Notes under the pieces: generated by a model
What the model saw: only the letters and a program-made list of their open reading frames with translations
Databases searched by the model: none
Told to the model about the DNA's origin: nothing
Shown here: positions 34,646-45,086 of the stretch, in pieces
Layout: each line of letters opens with the position of its first letter
Position numbering within the stretch: the stretch's first letter is position 1
Position numbers and translations under genes: made by a program
Origin: Saposhnikovia divaricata
Lineage: Eukaryota > Streptophyta > Magnoliopsida > Apiales > Apiaceae
Assembly: GCA_036435485.1 (NCBI GenBank)
Contig: CM071597.1
Span: 142,349,647 to 142,413,646 of the forward strand
Length of the DNA stretch: 64,000 nt
Direction: 5' to 3'

Positions 34646-34951
34646 ATATCCTGAAAAATAATTAAGAATGGAAATTACATTAGAGTAAGAACAGAGTTAA
34701 CAGAGCAAGTAATCGGTTCCCACATGGTGTTACATAAATAATGATTACATTAACATTAAGAATGCAGCTTACCACATTAAATACACAACAAGTAAATGCG
34801 GTTCAATTTACCACATACAAAAAAGTAGTAACTAGCTAGTTACTAGTATGTTAGGAATGCTAGATAATTAACTTAATTAATTAAAGGTTCAGTGATTACA
34901 AAAGACAATTGAACATTAACATATTGCATAAAAACATCTAGATTTAGAAAA

Positions 34952-37900
34952 TTATGCAGGTTTTTCGACTACGTCGATCTCGATAAGAACATGTCTAGTT
35001 GTAACATCATCCCTAGCCCATGTATCCTCATTGCCTTGAACTTCAATTTCTGATCCAAGTGGTGCATCATGTAAAAGTGCTTCATCTTGACCATCTTCAT
35101 CTTCCACATCACACCAGTCCCTTGGCAGTTTCTTGATGACATTATACGTCATCTTTTCAACTGGATCTTCTACATAGAATACCTGTTGTACTTGTGAAGT
35201 CAATACGTATGGATCAGATTTATGGCATAATCGATTAAAATTCACTCGTGTCATCCCATATATATCCTTTTCTTCTTGGTACCGACAGCACTTAAACAAC
35301 ACTACAACTAATTCTCCCCAATAATCAGGTTCTACTATCTCTTCAATTGCTCCATAGTAATTGACTTCACCAACCTTTGGTTTATTATCTTTTGAGCTTG
35401 CAAAACTGGTCGTCAAAGACGTCAAAAAAACACCACTATTTTGTGTTGTGCATCTAGCATCCCGGTTCTTCGTGTGGTATTTGTACCCATTTCTTACATA
35501 TCCATTATACCTCTTAGCTGATCGATTAGGGCCCATTGCAAAAACTTCTAATTCCTTCGAAATATTCCCTCTTTTGCCAACCTCTTCCTACATCCAGTTC
35601 CAGAAGTCATCGCTATGTTGTCTAGCCCTTTTATATTTTTTCAACTTTGTTTGACCATCAATCAAAGCTTCATGCTTCCTATAGAAAGTAGCTAGTTTAA
35701 AATTCTAGAAAAAAATGACTAATTATATAAAGAAACTAAGTTAGGAATTAGGAATTGAAACTTACGTAATTAACTCCTCTACTTCTTTTTTTCCAGAGTC
35801 GAATAGAACATAACGATGCATTGCCATCCACTTAGGTACTTCTAAATGTATAGCTTTTCCATTTTTATTTTTTCTTGTACCAATATGGTATTCCAACTAT
35901 TCTAGACAACCTTGAAGTTTTCCAGGCTCGGTAATATCACCTTATCCGGCATTGTCACCCAAGAATCGTGACCAAAATGTCAAGCATTCTTCTGCAAGGT
36001 AACTCTCGGTGATAGAACCCTCTGGTTTACTTCTGTTTCGCACATATTTTTTTAACTTGCATAAATAACGTTCAATAGGCCACATGGAACGAAGGTGTGC
36101 TGGTCCACCATAAGCTAGTTCACTGCATAAGTGAACTAAAAAGTGGACCATTACATCAAAGAAAGCCTGTATAAATATTGTCTCAAATAGACAAAGTATT
36201 TCCACAATTTCTTGTTGTAGCCTCTTCACCTCCCTTAAGTCGATCACTTTGCTCCAAACACTTCTCAGAAAGGCCCCTAATCTGATTAAAGGGGTGGCAA
36301 CTGCAGGCTTCAGTGATTTTTTAACAGCAAATTACAATAAATGGTGCAACACAAAATGTGCATCATGACTCTTATAACCTGAGACTTTCCTCTCCTTAGT
36401 ATTAACAAACCGAGCAATGTTAGATGCACTACCATATGGCAATTTGGCATTTTTCAGTACCGAGCAAAATCGATCTTTCTCATCATTCATCATGTCAAAT
36501 ATGGCAGCTCTGATTTCAAGGTATTTCCCATCACTTGATAAAACAGGATGAAGTTCCTTCCTGATGCCAAGTTCTTGCAAATCTTTGCGAGCATTGACAT
36601 GGTCTTTTGACTTTCCTGGAATATTCAGTAAAATTCCAAGTATGCTCTCACAGATGTTATTCTCGATATGCATAACATCGAGGTTATGCCGATGTAAATT
36701 CTGACTCCAATACGGCAAAGTGAAAAATATCGACTTCTTCTTGAAAGGGAAATCAACCTTTTTAACATTTTTTTGGCCTGGCACCTTCTTTTTCTTTAAA
36801 AACTCATTTTGAAAATTTGACAATAATATTTCTATGTCCATTCCGGATAAACGTTCAGGAGGCTTCCCCATCTCGATTTGATCATCGAACCTATTTTTAT
36901 CGAACCTCCACTTGTGTCCTGGATCAAGAAATTTCCTATGGCACATGTAGCACACTTTTTTACTATGTTTTAGGTATTGCGAAGAAGTCTCGTAATTGCC
37001 CCTTCGTGCTCCAACCGGATAACATTGTATATCCCATAAAATCGTTAATTGCCCATAAAAGACTTACACGTAAGTTGAATGTCTGATCAGCAAAAGCATC
37101 GTATGTTTCTACACCTTCATCCCACAACTCTTTCAACTCAGCTATTAGAGGTTGCATGTACACATCAATGCTATTCTTAGGGGATTCAGGACCGGAGATA
37201 AGCGTTGACAGAATTAGGTTTTCTGGCTTCATACACAACCAAGGAGGCAGGTTGTAATTTACCAAAACTATTGGCCAAGTACTATGATTTATGTTCATCG
37301 AACGGAAAGGACTGAATCCATCCGATGCTAGACCCAGTCTGATGTTCCTATTTTCTGACGAGAAAAGGGGCTAAAGTGCATCCATCTTCTTCCAAGCCTC
37401 CGCATCAGCAGGATGGCTAAGTTTCCCATCCTTTTTACGTCCAAGTGCATGCCACGACATCAGTTTTAAATAGTCTTTGCACTTAAACAATCTCTGCAGC
37501 CTTGGCCTTAGTGGAAATATCGCATCACATTTGTCGGGACTTTGCGAGGCATCTTCTCTGTTTCATTGTCATCTGGGCTTGTCGTTCCAACCATAACCCA
37601 CCTTGAAGTTTCACAGGTTCTACATTCTTGTTCGTTTTCATTTTCATCCCCATTAAAGCATACAGCTATTTGGACACGCGTGTATCTTTTTATAATCGAG
37701 ACCTAAATCTCTAACTATATTCTTAGCAGCGTTGAAAGATAGGGGAATGTCTGCCTTTGGAAAAGCTTCTTTGATCAATTGTAGTATTTCCCCAAACCCT
37801 GACTCTGTAATTCCATGAACACACTTCAAGGAATAAAGCCGGACAATGAAACTTAGCTTAGAAAATTTTGTATAGCCTTCATATAAGGGAAGTTTTCCCT

Positions 37901-38269
37901 CTTCCAGATATCTATTAAATTTCTTAGCATCAGCGTTTGGTCCATTAGTACAATGCAACATCTCTACTAGATTATCTCCAAAATCAATATCGCTCACCAT
38001 ATCTACATCCTCGTCATTACGTGCACGATCAGGGACAAGATGTTTTGAAACATCTACAATCCAGTTTGCGTACAGGGAAAAAGGACCGCTGCATATAAGA
38101 TGATCATAGACAACATCTTGTACATGCCACTTGATGTTCTTACAGTTCTTGCAAGGGCATAGCATTTCGTCACCTACAGCCACTTTGGGGATGCATTTTT
38201 TATAAATGCTTTTATCCCTATCATATACTCTTGACTATACTTTGGAAGGTTTATCCAAATATTAGGCAT
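34952..38269 (-). pseudogene. TNP2-like CACTA transposase
   Basis: The minus-strand start near 38269 (MPNIWINLPKYSQEYM) gives the transposase-associated domain after a one-base shift near 38190: CPCKNCKNIKWHVQDVVYDHLI to HACPNSCML (37653). Then the TNP2 core: SDGFSPF near 37325, WPIVLVNYNLPPWLC, a TFNLRVSLLWAINDFMGY block (to 36963), and CYMCHRKFLDPGHKWRFDKNRF with HNLDVMHIENNI (36955-36332). A DUF4218-type block follows (36247-35942; ELAYGGPAHLRSMWPIERYL), then a DUF4216-type end (35536-34952; DYWGELVVVLFKCCRY, VFYVEDP). Stops and shifts near 37655, 36960, 36330, 35940 and 35590 break the frame; some may be introns. The enzyme would cut at the CACTA ends. As read it is not intact. Confidence 0.82.
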
Positions 38270-39389
38270 GTCATCCTTACTACAGTTATGACAACTCAAA
38301 ATGTCATAAAATATAAGTATACTCTAGGCTTACTAGGTAATTAAAATTTATACTATGAATACATTGGTATTATATTACTACTTAACTATATTAGTGATAA
38401 AAACAGTCAAAACTCAAAATCATAGCAAAATGACAACACTAGCAAAATGACACTACAATCAAAGTGCCATAAGTAATTAAGCAACAATTATTCAACATAA
38501 ACGAAAAGCGCAAAGGAGCATAGATCTGCTGGACAATATAACAAACATTTACGATACAAAAAAGTTAATAATACAACAAAAAAATCATCATAACTCAGTG
38601 TTTAAGTTCACACTCACTGATTCAATTGCAAAAATGAACAAAATAGAAACCCTAAGTGTACTTGCAGAAAACACACAGAGGAAGCCAAATCAACACCAAA
38701 ATGAAAAACATAAAGTAAAAACATAAACATAAAGCAAAAACAAAAAATACCTAATTGGAAGAAGCCCTAATTGTTGGGTGGAGAAGAAGGTAGGCTGAGA
38801 TTTTGCGTCTTGTAATCTGAGGAAGCCCTAATTACTATCGTCTTGCAATCGTCGTCTTGCAGAGAGGGGTTGGGTGGAGAGGGGGAGAAGGAGAGTGAAT
38901 TGGGTGGGCGGCTGTGAGAAAGTGAAGTAGTGAATTGGGGGAAAGTAAAGTAATATCCCGCTTAGCCAAAATAATCCCCCTAAAAAGTCCCGCTCAGCCT
39001 ACAAAAAATTTCCCCGAGTACACTGATTTGTTTTATTTTTTTGATAAATAATATTTTATTATTAAAATACTTATAATTTAATATAAAATTTTTATTAAAT
39101 AAACTTGAAGTATTTATTAAAAAAATAAAAATTTTGATATAGTTTTATAAAATTTGTTTTATTCGATTTTTTTAAAAAATTGGAGGGTAAATATTAACAA
39201 TTTAAAAATACATTGTACAAAAAAATTCTAAAAAAAATTACAATTTCTGAAAAAAATTATTTTTTGATTTTAAAAAATAAAATAATTTTCTAATTCATTT
39301 TATAAAAAATTAAAAAATTTTAAAACCTAAATTTATTTAAAAATTTTAAAAATAATTAAATTAAATAAAAGGAGTTGGCAAGGACAACT
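38270..39389. other. 5' flank of the TNP2-like gene, AT-rich, no gene
   Basis: 38640-38900 holds plant 5'-leader-like sequence with GAAGCCCTAATT repeated twice. 39020-39370 is very AT-rich (poly-A/T runs). This would be the promoter side of the minus-strand transposase gene. Confidence 0.6.
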
Positions 39390-39546
39390 CTAATGTAACA
39401 CGTACATATTTATGTTACATGCTTCAACACTTTCTAGCTAATGTAACATCATATTTTTGGCTAAGGTAACATAAAAAACACAATGTTACCTCAGGACGTA
39501 AGTAGTATAGCTAAGGTCACATATTGGGCTAACATTTCTTCGATAG
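39390..39546. repeat. Right subterminal repeats, CACTA element 1
   Basis: CTAATGTAACA, CTAAGGTAACA and GTTACCTCAGG recur, matching the left subterminal words of the same element. Confidence 0.8.
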
Positions 39547-39576
39547 GGGTTATGATAGGCCATATATAGTGTAGTG
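39547..39576 (-). repeat. Right terminal inverted repeat, CACTA element 1
   Basis: Reads inward CACTACACTATATATGGCCT; pairs with 30561-30590. TSD TAT follows at 39577-39579. Confidence 0.88.
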
Positions 39577-39680
39577 TATCTAGATTATGTCTATAGACTG
39601 GATAAAGCACTTTATGGACTAAATCAAGCTCCAAGAGCCTGGTATGAAACATTGGATCAATTCTTACTGGAAAGTGGATT
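39577..39680 (+). pseudogene. pol: Copia reverse transcriptase, middle fragment
   Basis: After the right target duplication (TAT, 39577-39579) the frame reads VYRLDKALYGLNQAPRAWYE and DQFLLESGF, a hallmark copia RT block that directly continues 30021-30560 in the protein. ATT at 39678-39680 is the left target duplication of the second CACTA element. Only about 100 bases of copia separate the two transposons. Confidence 0.9.
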
Positions 39681-40165
39681 CACTAGTACAAAATTGATCT
39701 TTTACGTCGCCTCTTATACGTCGGTTCCGGCCAAAGGCAACGTATAAAGTATTTATATACGTCGATTCCGCCTAATGGCAACGTATAAAGCAGTTATATA
39801 CGTCGGTTCAAGAAAAAGCCGACGTATAAGGTCACATTATACATCGGTTAAGGAAAAGGCGACGTATATAATGCTACTTTATACGTCGGTTGAGTAAAAG
39901 GCGACGTATATAATGCTACTTTATACGTCGGTTGAAAAAAGGCGACGTATATAATGCTACTTTATACGTCGGTTAAGAAAGGATGATGTATATAATGCTA
40001 TTATATACATCGGTTGAGGAGAATGCGACATATATGATGATATTATACGTCGGTTGAGGAAAAGGCGACGTATATATGATGACATTATACGTCGGTTGAG
40101 TAAAAGGAGACATATATAATGCTATTATATACGTCGCTCTTAATATAACCGACGTATAAAACCTT
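39681..40165. repeat. Left TIR and subterminal tandem array, CACTA element 2
   Basis: TIR at 39681-39709, then about eleven units of 35-45 bases built on TTATACGTCGGTTGAG and GGCGACGTATATAATGCTA. GACGTATA and TATACGTC are reverse complements, so each unit is a small inverted repeat. These are the expected transposase-binding subterminal repeats. Confidence 0.88.
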
Positions 40166-40471
40166 TAAAGAAATTAAAAATGGACCACATGTCACATTAT
40201 TATTGGGTAATACTTGAACACATGGATCGTTACTTAGAGCCGTTGGATGCAATTAATCTCGAACGTTATTTTAACTCAATTATCTGATCCTTCTCAAATC
40301 TCTCTCCGTCTCCCTATCTTTCTCCGCCCTCGACTCTCTCCCACCCCATTCTCTCTCTCTCTCTCTCTTCAGCCCTAAACACTCTTCTTTCCCAATTCAC
40401 CCGCTGTTATACTCCTGATAATCTCTCTCTCAAACACTCGAAACGAGAGAAGGGGAATTATTAATATTATT

Positions 40472-40826
40472 ATGTTTCTTTTCGATTGGTTTTATGGGGT
40501 GTTAGCTTCTCTTGGGTTATGGCAAAAAGAGGCCAAGATTTTATTTTTAGGCCTCGATAATGCCAGCAAAACCACCCTTCTTCACATGCTTAAGGACGAG
40601 GTAATCTATACAACCCCTTTTTTGTAATTATCATTTCATGTGTTTCTTTACTTGTGCATCTTTTATTTAATTGTGTGTATTTGTTATGGATTGTAGAGAT
40701 TAGTTCAACATCAGCCGACCTAACATCCCACATCAGAAGAATTGAGTATTGGTACAATCAATTTAAAAGCTTTTGATTTGGGTGGTCGTCAGACTGCTCG
40801 TAGAGTTTGGAAAGATTACTATGCCA

Positions 40827-40828
<2 letters not shown>
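40472..40828 (+). pseudogene. SAR1: Captured SAR1 small-GTPase fragment (exons 1 and 2)
   Basis: Exon 1 (40472-40600, 43 codons) reads MFLFDWFYGVLASLGLWQKE and ends at a GT donor. The intron is 40601-40696 (ends TTGTAG). Exon 2 (40697-40828, 44 codons) reads RLVQHQPT, stop, then HPTSEELSIGTI and FDLGGRQTARRVWKDYYAKV, ending at a GT donor. This is the N-terminal half of SAR1, the GTPase that starts COPII vesicle budding at the ER. The P-loop reads GLDNASKTT where SAR1 has Gly before Lys, and TAA at 40721-40723 replaces a likely Gln codon. Later exons (with the NKxD motif) were not found. A likely 5' leader rich in CT lies at about 40290-40471. Retained intron means DNA-level capture, not retrocopy. 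It cannot make a working GTPase. Confidence 0.92.
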
Positions 40829-40870
<42 letters not shown>

Positions 40871-40882
40871 TGTGTGTCTCTC
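40829..40882 (+). repeat. CT/GT microsatellite at the start of SAR1 intron 2
   Basis: A run of about 17 CT dinucleotides, then GT and CTCTGTGTCTC variants. It follows directly after the exon 2 donor. The reverse-strand frame reads Arg-Glu repeats, a low-complexity artefact. Confidence 0.93.
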
Positions 40883-43217
40883 TGTGTCTCTTTCTATATG
40901 CATATGTAATTTGATTCTTGTTTTTAAATTTTAATTGATCCATTTGTTGTTCTGAGCATTAGTTATTAAATTCATAGATCTGGTCAATTTCACTTGTGAC
41001 ATGGTAATTGATAATATTTGTGTTTTATCACGATGATGTTCTTTAATGTAGTGCATATGGATTACTTTATTGTTTTCTGAATTACAAGACCTTTCAACAA
41101 TGGTTTGATTTGAACTAATACCCAAGTCTAATTTGTATTATTGAATGGTATTCAAAAATATTCGTATATAATTAGATTAAATAGAGAATTGGAATTTGCA
41201 AAACTTGTGTTTTTGTGATGGACCAATAGAAGTAAGATTTCTGGAGAAAGAGCAATACTTGAAGTTTGCGGCTTCGAGTTTTTTGTGAAAGTACATATTT
41301 TTGACACAAGACGCTTAAAAATGTACACTCTCATGAAAACTTGTATGGTAGTTTACTCTTACTGCCCCTCTTAAGGTCTTTTTTGCAAGAAATATGCTTT
41401 TTTCCGGATTACTTTTAAATTGCTAACAAACAATTGCTTGAACCAGTTAATTTGTCTTGAATAACTAGATTGTAATATTTTTAAGATTTTCAAGAATTCC
41501 AAGTACATACAGTAAGTTTCTTAATATCTCAGCTTCTGCTATTACAACACGAAATAGTTATGCTTGTTCTGCGGGCGCGTCCTTTCGAATTTTGAACAGT
41601 GTGCATACATATCTTATTAATTGGAATCACAGTATATGCCACAAAAATATAAAGAAAAAAATTAATAAAGTTTAAAATACCACAGAAAGAAAAAAAATTT
41701 AACAATCAACATTGCAAAAATTCATATAGCCTTTCTAAGGAAGAGAGTACTATCTCCATATCAGCTGTTCAATCGACTGTTAGTAAAAAAGAAAACAAAT
41801 TATGTTGGACATTAAAATTTTAAAAATATTTTATTCAGTATATCTTATTAAGCTATTCTTGATATTATCTATTTTCTCATAAAGTACTATAGTATAAAAT
41901 GTTTAAATAGATTTTGAAAGATAATTATATAAAACTCAAATTTAATAAATATAAAAAATACCATTTCTATGCATTTGCCTGAAAAGAAATCTGTTTGGAA
42001 GATCTTATATGCAGTAAAATGTTAATTTGAAATTTAGGACAACACAAATATATACTTTATCTTCTTTACGTGATTATGTCCAATAATGTACTGATTGTAA
42101 AAATGATAACAAATTTCATAGACCCTGTTTGAATTCTTCTGCAATCTGCAACCAAAGGTAACTATTACTAGGATTGTTATTTTTTGGAATTTTTTATAAT
42201 AAGATGACAATCCATTTGAATCCAGCTTCCACTTTAGACTTTCTCGCTGTTTAAGAAACTTATGGTCAAGTTACACAGTGATAGTCATACTGGACTGCAT
42301 GTAAGATCAGGTTAAGACTAGGTTCAATTTGCAGTTCAAAACTCATGTGAGCACCATGCATTTAAAGTGGAGTCACTAGGTTCAAATTGTGATAGTACTG
42401 GATACAGTGACAACTAATCTTTCTTTAAATTGTTAGACCATATATAAAGTGGAGTCACTATCTTGTCCATGTTTTACTATTTGTTTGTTTCATTGTTGAT
42501 AATTATTGTTTCATTGTTTGTTTGTTTCATTGCAGTGGCTGTTAGAATTTCGTAGTTTTATTATTGGACTTTTGGATGAAACTGGAGTTTGAGTCGATGG
42601 TATAGGCTTTTCACATGCTCCAGTAGCTAGGTTTACATTCTTCCCTCTTTCGATTTCTTCCTAGCTGATTGTAATACTTTGTTAGTACCAGTATTAGTCG
42701 ACTATTAAGTCTCACATTGACCGACTACTTATGGGAATAGTCTGAGCTGTTTATTGACCAGAATTACTTTCTTCCCTGTTTGTTGACTACTGTTTTGATA
42801 AAGGAATAAATGTTTTAATTGGGAAATCCTTTCCTTTTCTGGTGCATATTTGTGTACTCTGTTTCTAAATTATTTTTGAACCAAAACACTGTCTTGTTAT
42901 GGAATGTGATTTTTTTTTGTGGTCTGAAGTTTTGGCTCAAAACAACACTAGCAAAAAAAACTGAAGAAATTTGTTATATGCATGTATTGGGAATCATAAT
43001 TTAATACGAAAACGTTGTATTTGGACTTGTGATTTTTAGCGATAGCCAATAGATGTATCTGGCTCAATTACTAGTTAAGTCTTAAACCATCACAAGATGT
43101 TAGATCTTGTGATTCTTCTGAAATGAATCAACAACTGATATCGGAATCACACAGGTGTATGGGACATAACAGGGGATGATGGTGTTTTTGGAATATATCA
43201 ACTGTTTAATCTGGTAG
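40883..43217. other. Interior of CACTA element 2 without a recognisable gene
   Basis: Mostly AT-rich intron-like sequence, probably captured with the host fragments. A splice-acceptor-like TTCATTGCAG at about 42527-42536 is followed by a short frame (WLLEFRSFIIGLLDETG, then stop) that I cannot name. No SAR1 exon 3 to end was found by eye. Confidence 0.6.
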
Positions 43218-43334
43218 GGTAGTGAAGAAGCTGACAAGGATGAAGACTGGAATCCTGGCAATGATTCAGAGTCAGAGCCAGATTCAGAAGCTGAAGAAGA
43301 CTACGACTACGAAGAAGAAGAGCAGAGTTTTTAA
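43218..43334 (+). pseudogene. Acidic terminal exon of unknown origin
   Basis: After an acceptor-like TAG, a 38-codon frame reads GSEEADKDEDWNPGNDSESE and continues Asp/Glu/Tyr-rich to EEEEQSF and TAA. The strong coding bias and the clean stop suggest a last exon captured from a host gene. SAR1 has no such tail, so this would be a second source gene. Acidic tails are common in chromatin-related proteins, but I cannot identify it. Confidence 0.5.
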
Positions 43335-43614
43335 TTTTGTTATTGCATTATCTCAGTGTTACTTGTACAATATCTCGTGCATGCTTGACCCTTGAGGATT
43401 TGTGAACATTTTGGATGTATTTTTTCAAGTGTATAACAGTTATTATGTTATTTAATCTATGTTTGTGTTCAAATTGAATTGAGAAATTTTAATTATTGTA
43501 GGTTTTTCATTATACAAAATTTTGTTAAAGAAGATCATTTTGATTGTTTAACAGGTTTTTGGGTATGGAACAGAGAAACAAAATTTTTTTTTTTTTTAAT
43601 TTTTGGGGACAATA

Positions 43615-43884
43615 TACGTCGGTTCCCACGTGAGCGATGTATAAAGCATAATCTATATACGTCGGCTTTTTGGACATTATACGTCGCCTTTCTTGGACAT
43701 TATATGTCGCCCTTTTTCAACTTTATACGTCGCCTTTTTAACCGACGTATATTAAACTTTATACGTCGCCTATTTAACCGATGTAAAAGACTCGTGACTT
43801 TATACGTCGCCCCTCTATACGTCTCCATTTAACCGACGTATAAGACCAATTTAACCGACGTAAAAAGCCAGTTTTGTACTAGTG
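43615..43884. repeat. Right subterminal array and TIR, CACTA element 2
   Basis: TTTATACGTCGCC and AACCGACGTATA words repeat about ten times in the inverse sense to the left array, and the TIR ends at 43884 with GTACTAGTG. Confidence 0.88.
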
Positions 43885-43887
43885 ATT

Positions 43888-44905
43888 CAAAAGAGGTACA
43901 ATTGATAAAACCTTGTTTTATTTGAATCATGGTATGGATTTGCTGTTAGTTCAAATTTATGTTAATGATATCATTTTTGGGTCAACTAACTCCAAATTGT
44001 GTGAGAAGTTTCCAAAGCTAATGCAGTCTAGATATCAAATGAGCATGACGGGAGAAATGAGCTATTTCTTAGGTCTGCAAGTTAAACAGACTGATGATGG
44101 GATTTTTGTCAATCAGTCAAAGTACACAAAGAACTTATTAAAGAAGTTTAACATGTATGACAGTTCTACTGCTTCAACTCCCATTGCTACAGCTACTACG
44201 CTTGATCCTGATCAAGGTATTGAGGTAGATGTAACTAACTATAGAGGTATGATTGGCTTACTTTTGTATCTAACTGCTAGTAGACCAGATATCATGTATG
44301 TAACCTGTCTATGTGCAAGATTTCAGGAAAATCCTAGGGAACCACAACTTATTGCAGTTAAAATGATTTTCAGATACTTGAAAGGCACTCCATCTCTTGG
44401 CCTTTGGTATGCTAGAGAATCTGATTTTAGTTTATGTGGATACTCAGATGCTAATTTTGCAGGATGCAAAATAGACAGGAAAAGTACTTCAGGCAGTTGT
44501 CAGTTTCTGGGAGGAAGACTAGTTTCTTGGTTTAGTAAAAAGCAAAAGTCTATCTCTACATCAACTGCTGAAGCTGAGTACATTGCTGCTGGAAGCAGTT
44601 GTGCTCAGATAATCTGGATGAGAAATCAGCTAATGGACTATGGTTTGTCATATTCAAAAATACCTATTTATTGTGATAACCAAAGTGCTATTGCTATGAC
44701 AGGAAATCCAATTCAACATTCTCTTACTAAGCATATCAGTATCAGATATCATTTCATAAGAGAGCAAGTACTGGAAGGGATAATTGAGCTACTCTTTGTT
44801 CCTACTGATCAACAGCTAGTTGATATATTCACCAAGCCACTTCCTGAAGCTAATTTTACAAAATTGGTGAATGAATTAGGAATGGTGAACTATGAGAGTT
44901 TCTGA
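43888..44905 (+). pseudogene. pol: Copia pol: C-terminal reverse transcriptase and RNase H
   Basis: The frame resumes KRGTIDKTLFYLNHG. The catalytic block reads YVNDIIFGSTN: Asn (AAT, 43964-43966) replaces the first Asp of YVDD, so this RT copy should be dead even without the breaks. RYQMSMTGEMSYFLGLQV, SKYTKNLLKKF and YRGMIGLLLYLTASRPD follow. RNase H: YSDANFAGCKIDRKSTSG (~44440), STAEAEYIAAG (~44559), and KHISIRYHFIREQV with DQQLVDIFTKPL near the end. It ends NYESF, TGA at 44905, the normal copia terminus. Confidence 0.92.
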
Positions 44906-45086
44906 GAACAAGGGGAGATCAAATACTGATGATCATAAGATCCTGATGCATATCGATCCTGACGAAAAGTCAATCCTGACTTCAGTCAAACATCGAATCC
45001 TGATGCAACGGTTCATTTATCATTATAATGATCAAGATCTAAATGATTCCTTTTTGTTCTGTTTCCTTGATTTATTTGTGGCTACT
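44906..45086 (+). other. Copia 3' tail after pol
   Basis: GAACAAGGGGAGATC just after the pol stop is the likely polypurine tract. After it, TCCTGATGC/TCCTGACG words repeat four times. It is cut at 45087 by the chromovirus LTR, and CTACT at 45082-45086 is the left half of that element's expected TSD. Confidence 0.65.

Larger units (their letters stand above)
30561..39576 (-). mobile_element. Autonomous-type CACTA (En/Spm) DNA transposon, 9,016 bp
   Basis: Terminal inverted repeats begin CACTACACCATAAACAGCCT on the left and, read inward from the right, CACTACACTATATATGGCCT. A 3-bp TSD TAT flanks both ends (30558-30560, 39577-39579), which is diagnostic for CACTA elements. Subterminal repeats with TAAGGTAACA/GTTACCTTAG words lie inside each end. 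Two genes on the minus strand are TNP2-like (34952-38269) and TNPA-like (31290-34645), as in plant CACTA elements. Both have defects or unverified splicing, so present activity is doubtful. Confidence 0.93.
39681..43884 (+). mobile_element. Non-autonomous CACTA element carrying host gene fragments (Pack-CACTA), 4,204 bp
   Basis: Ends: CACTAGTACAAAATTGATCT on the left and, inward from the right, CACTAGTACAAAACTGGCTT. TSD ATT on both sides (39678-39680, 43885-43887). Arrays of TATACGTCGGTT-type subterminal repeats flank an interior with no transposase. That interior holds two exons of SAR1 with an intron and 5' leader (about 40260-40828) and an acidic last exon (43218-43334). Removing the element and one ATT restores the copia RT phase. 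Confidence 0.92.
1..45086 (+). mobile_element. SIRE-like Ty1/copia retrotransposon, broken into four pieces
   Basis: The pieces lie at 1-2262, 28164-30560, 39577-39680 and 43885-45086. In order they give LTR end, initiator-Met PBS, gag with zinc knuckles, protease, integrase, reverse transcriptase and RNase H. The domain order PR-INT-RT-RH is the copia order. The long gag with several zinc knuckles and the purine-rich GGGGGAG stretches in and after pol fit the SIRE/Maximus lineage (clade call by recognition, not by a tree). The frame resumes correctly across both CACTA insertions when one target-duplication copy is dropped. About 42 kb of the span is younger inserted DNA. The 3' LTR is not in the window and probably lies beyond the chromovirus that begins at 45087. 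Confidence 0.88.

Noticed and set aside
39705..40165. CRISPR-like regular repeats
   Set aside because: Units are degenerate, self-complementary, lack unique spacers and sit at the end of a CACTA element. They are subterminal repeats.
40472..40828. Functional SAR1 gene
   Set aside because: Only two exons, a stop in exon 2, a changed P-loop, and location inside a CACTA element.
40758..40943. Minus-strand ORF rich in Arg-Glu
   Set aside because: It is the reverse reading of the CT microsatellite.
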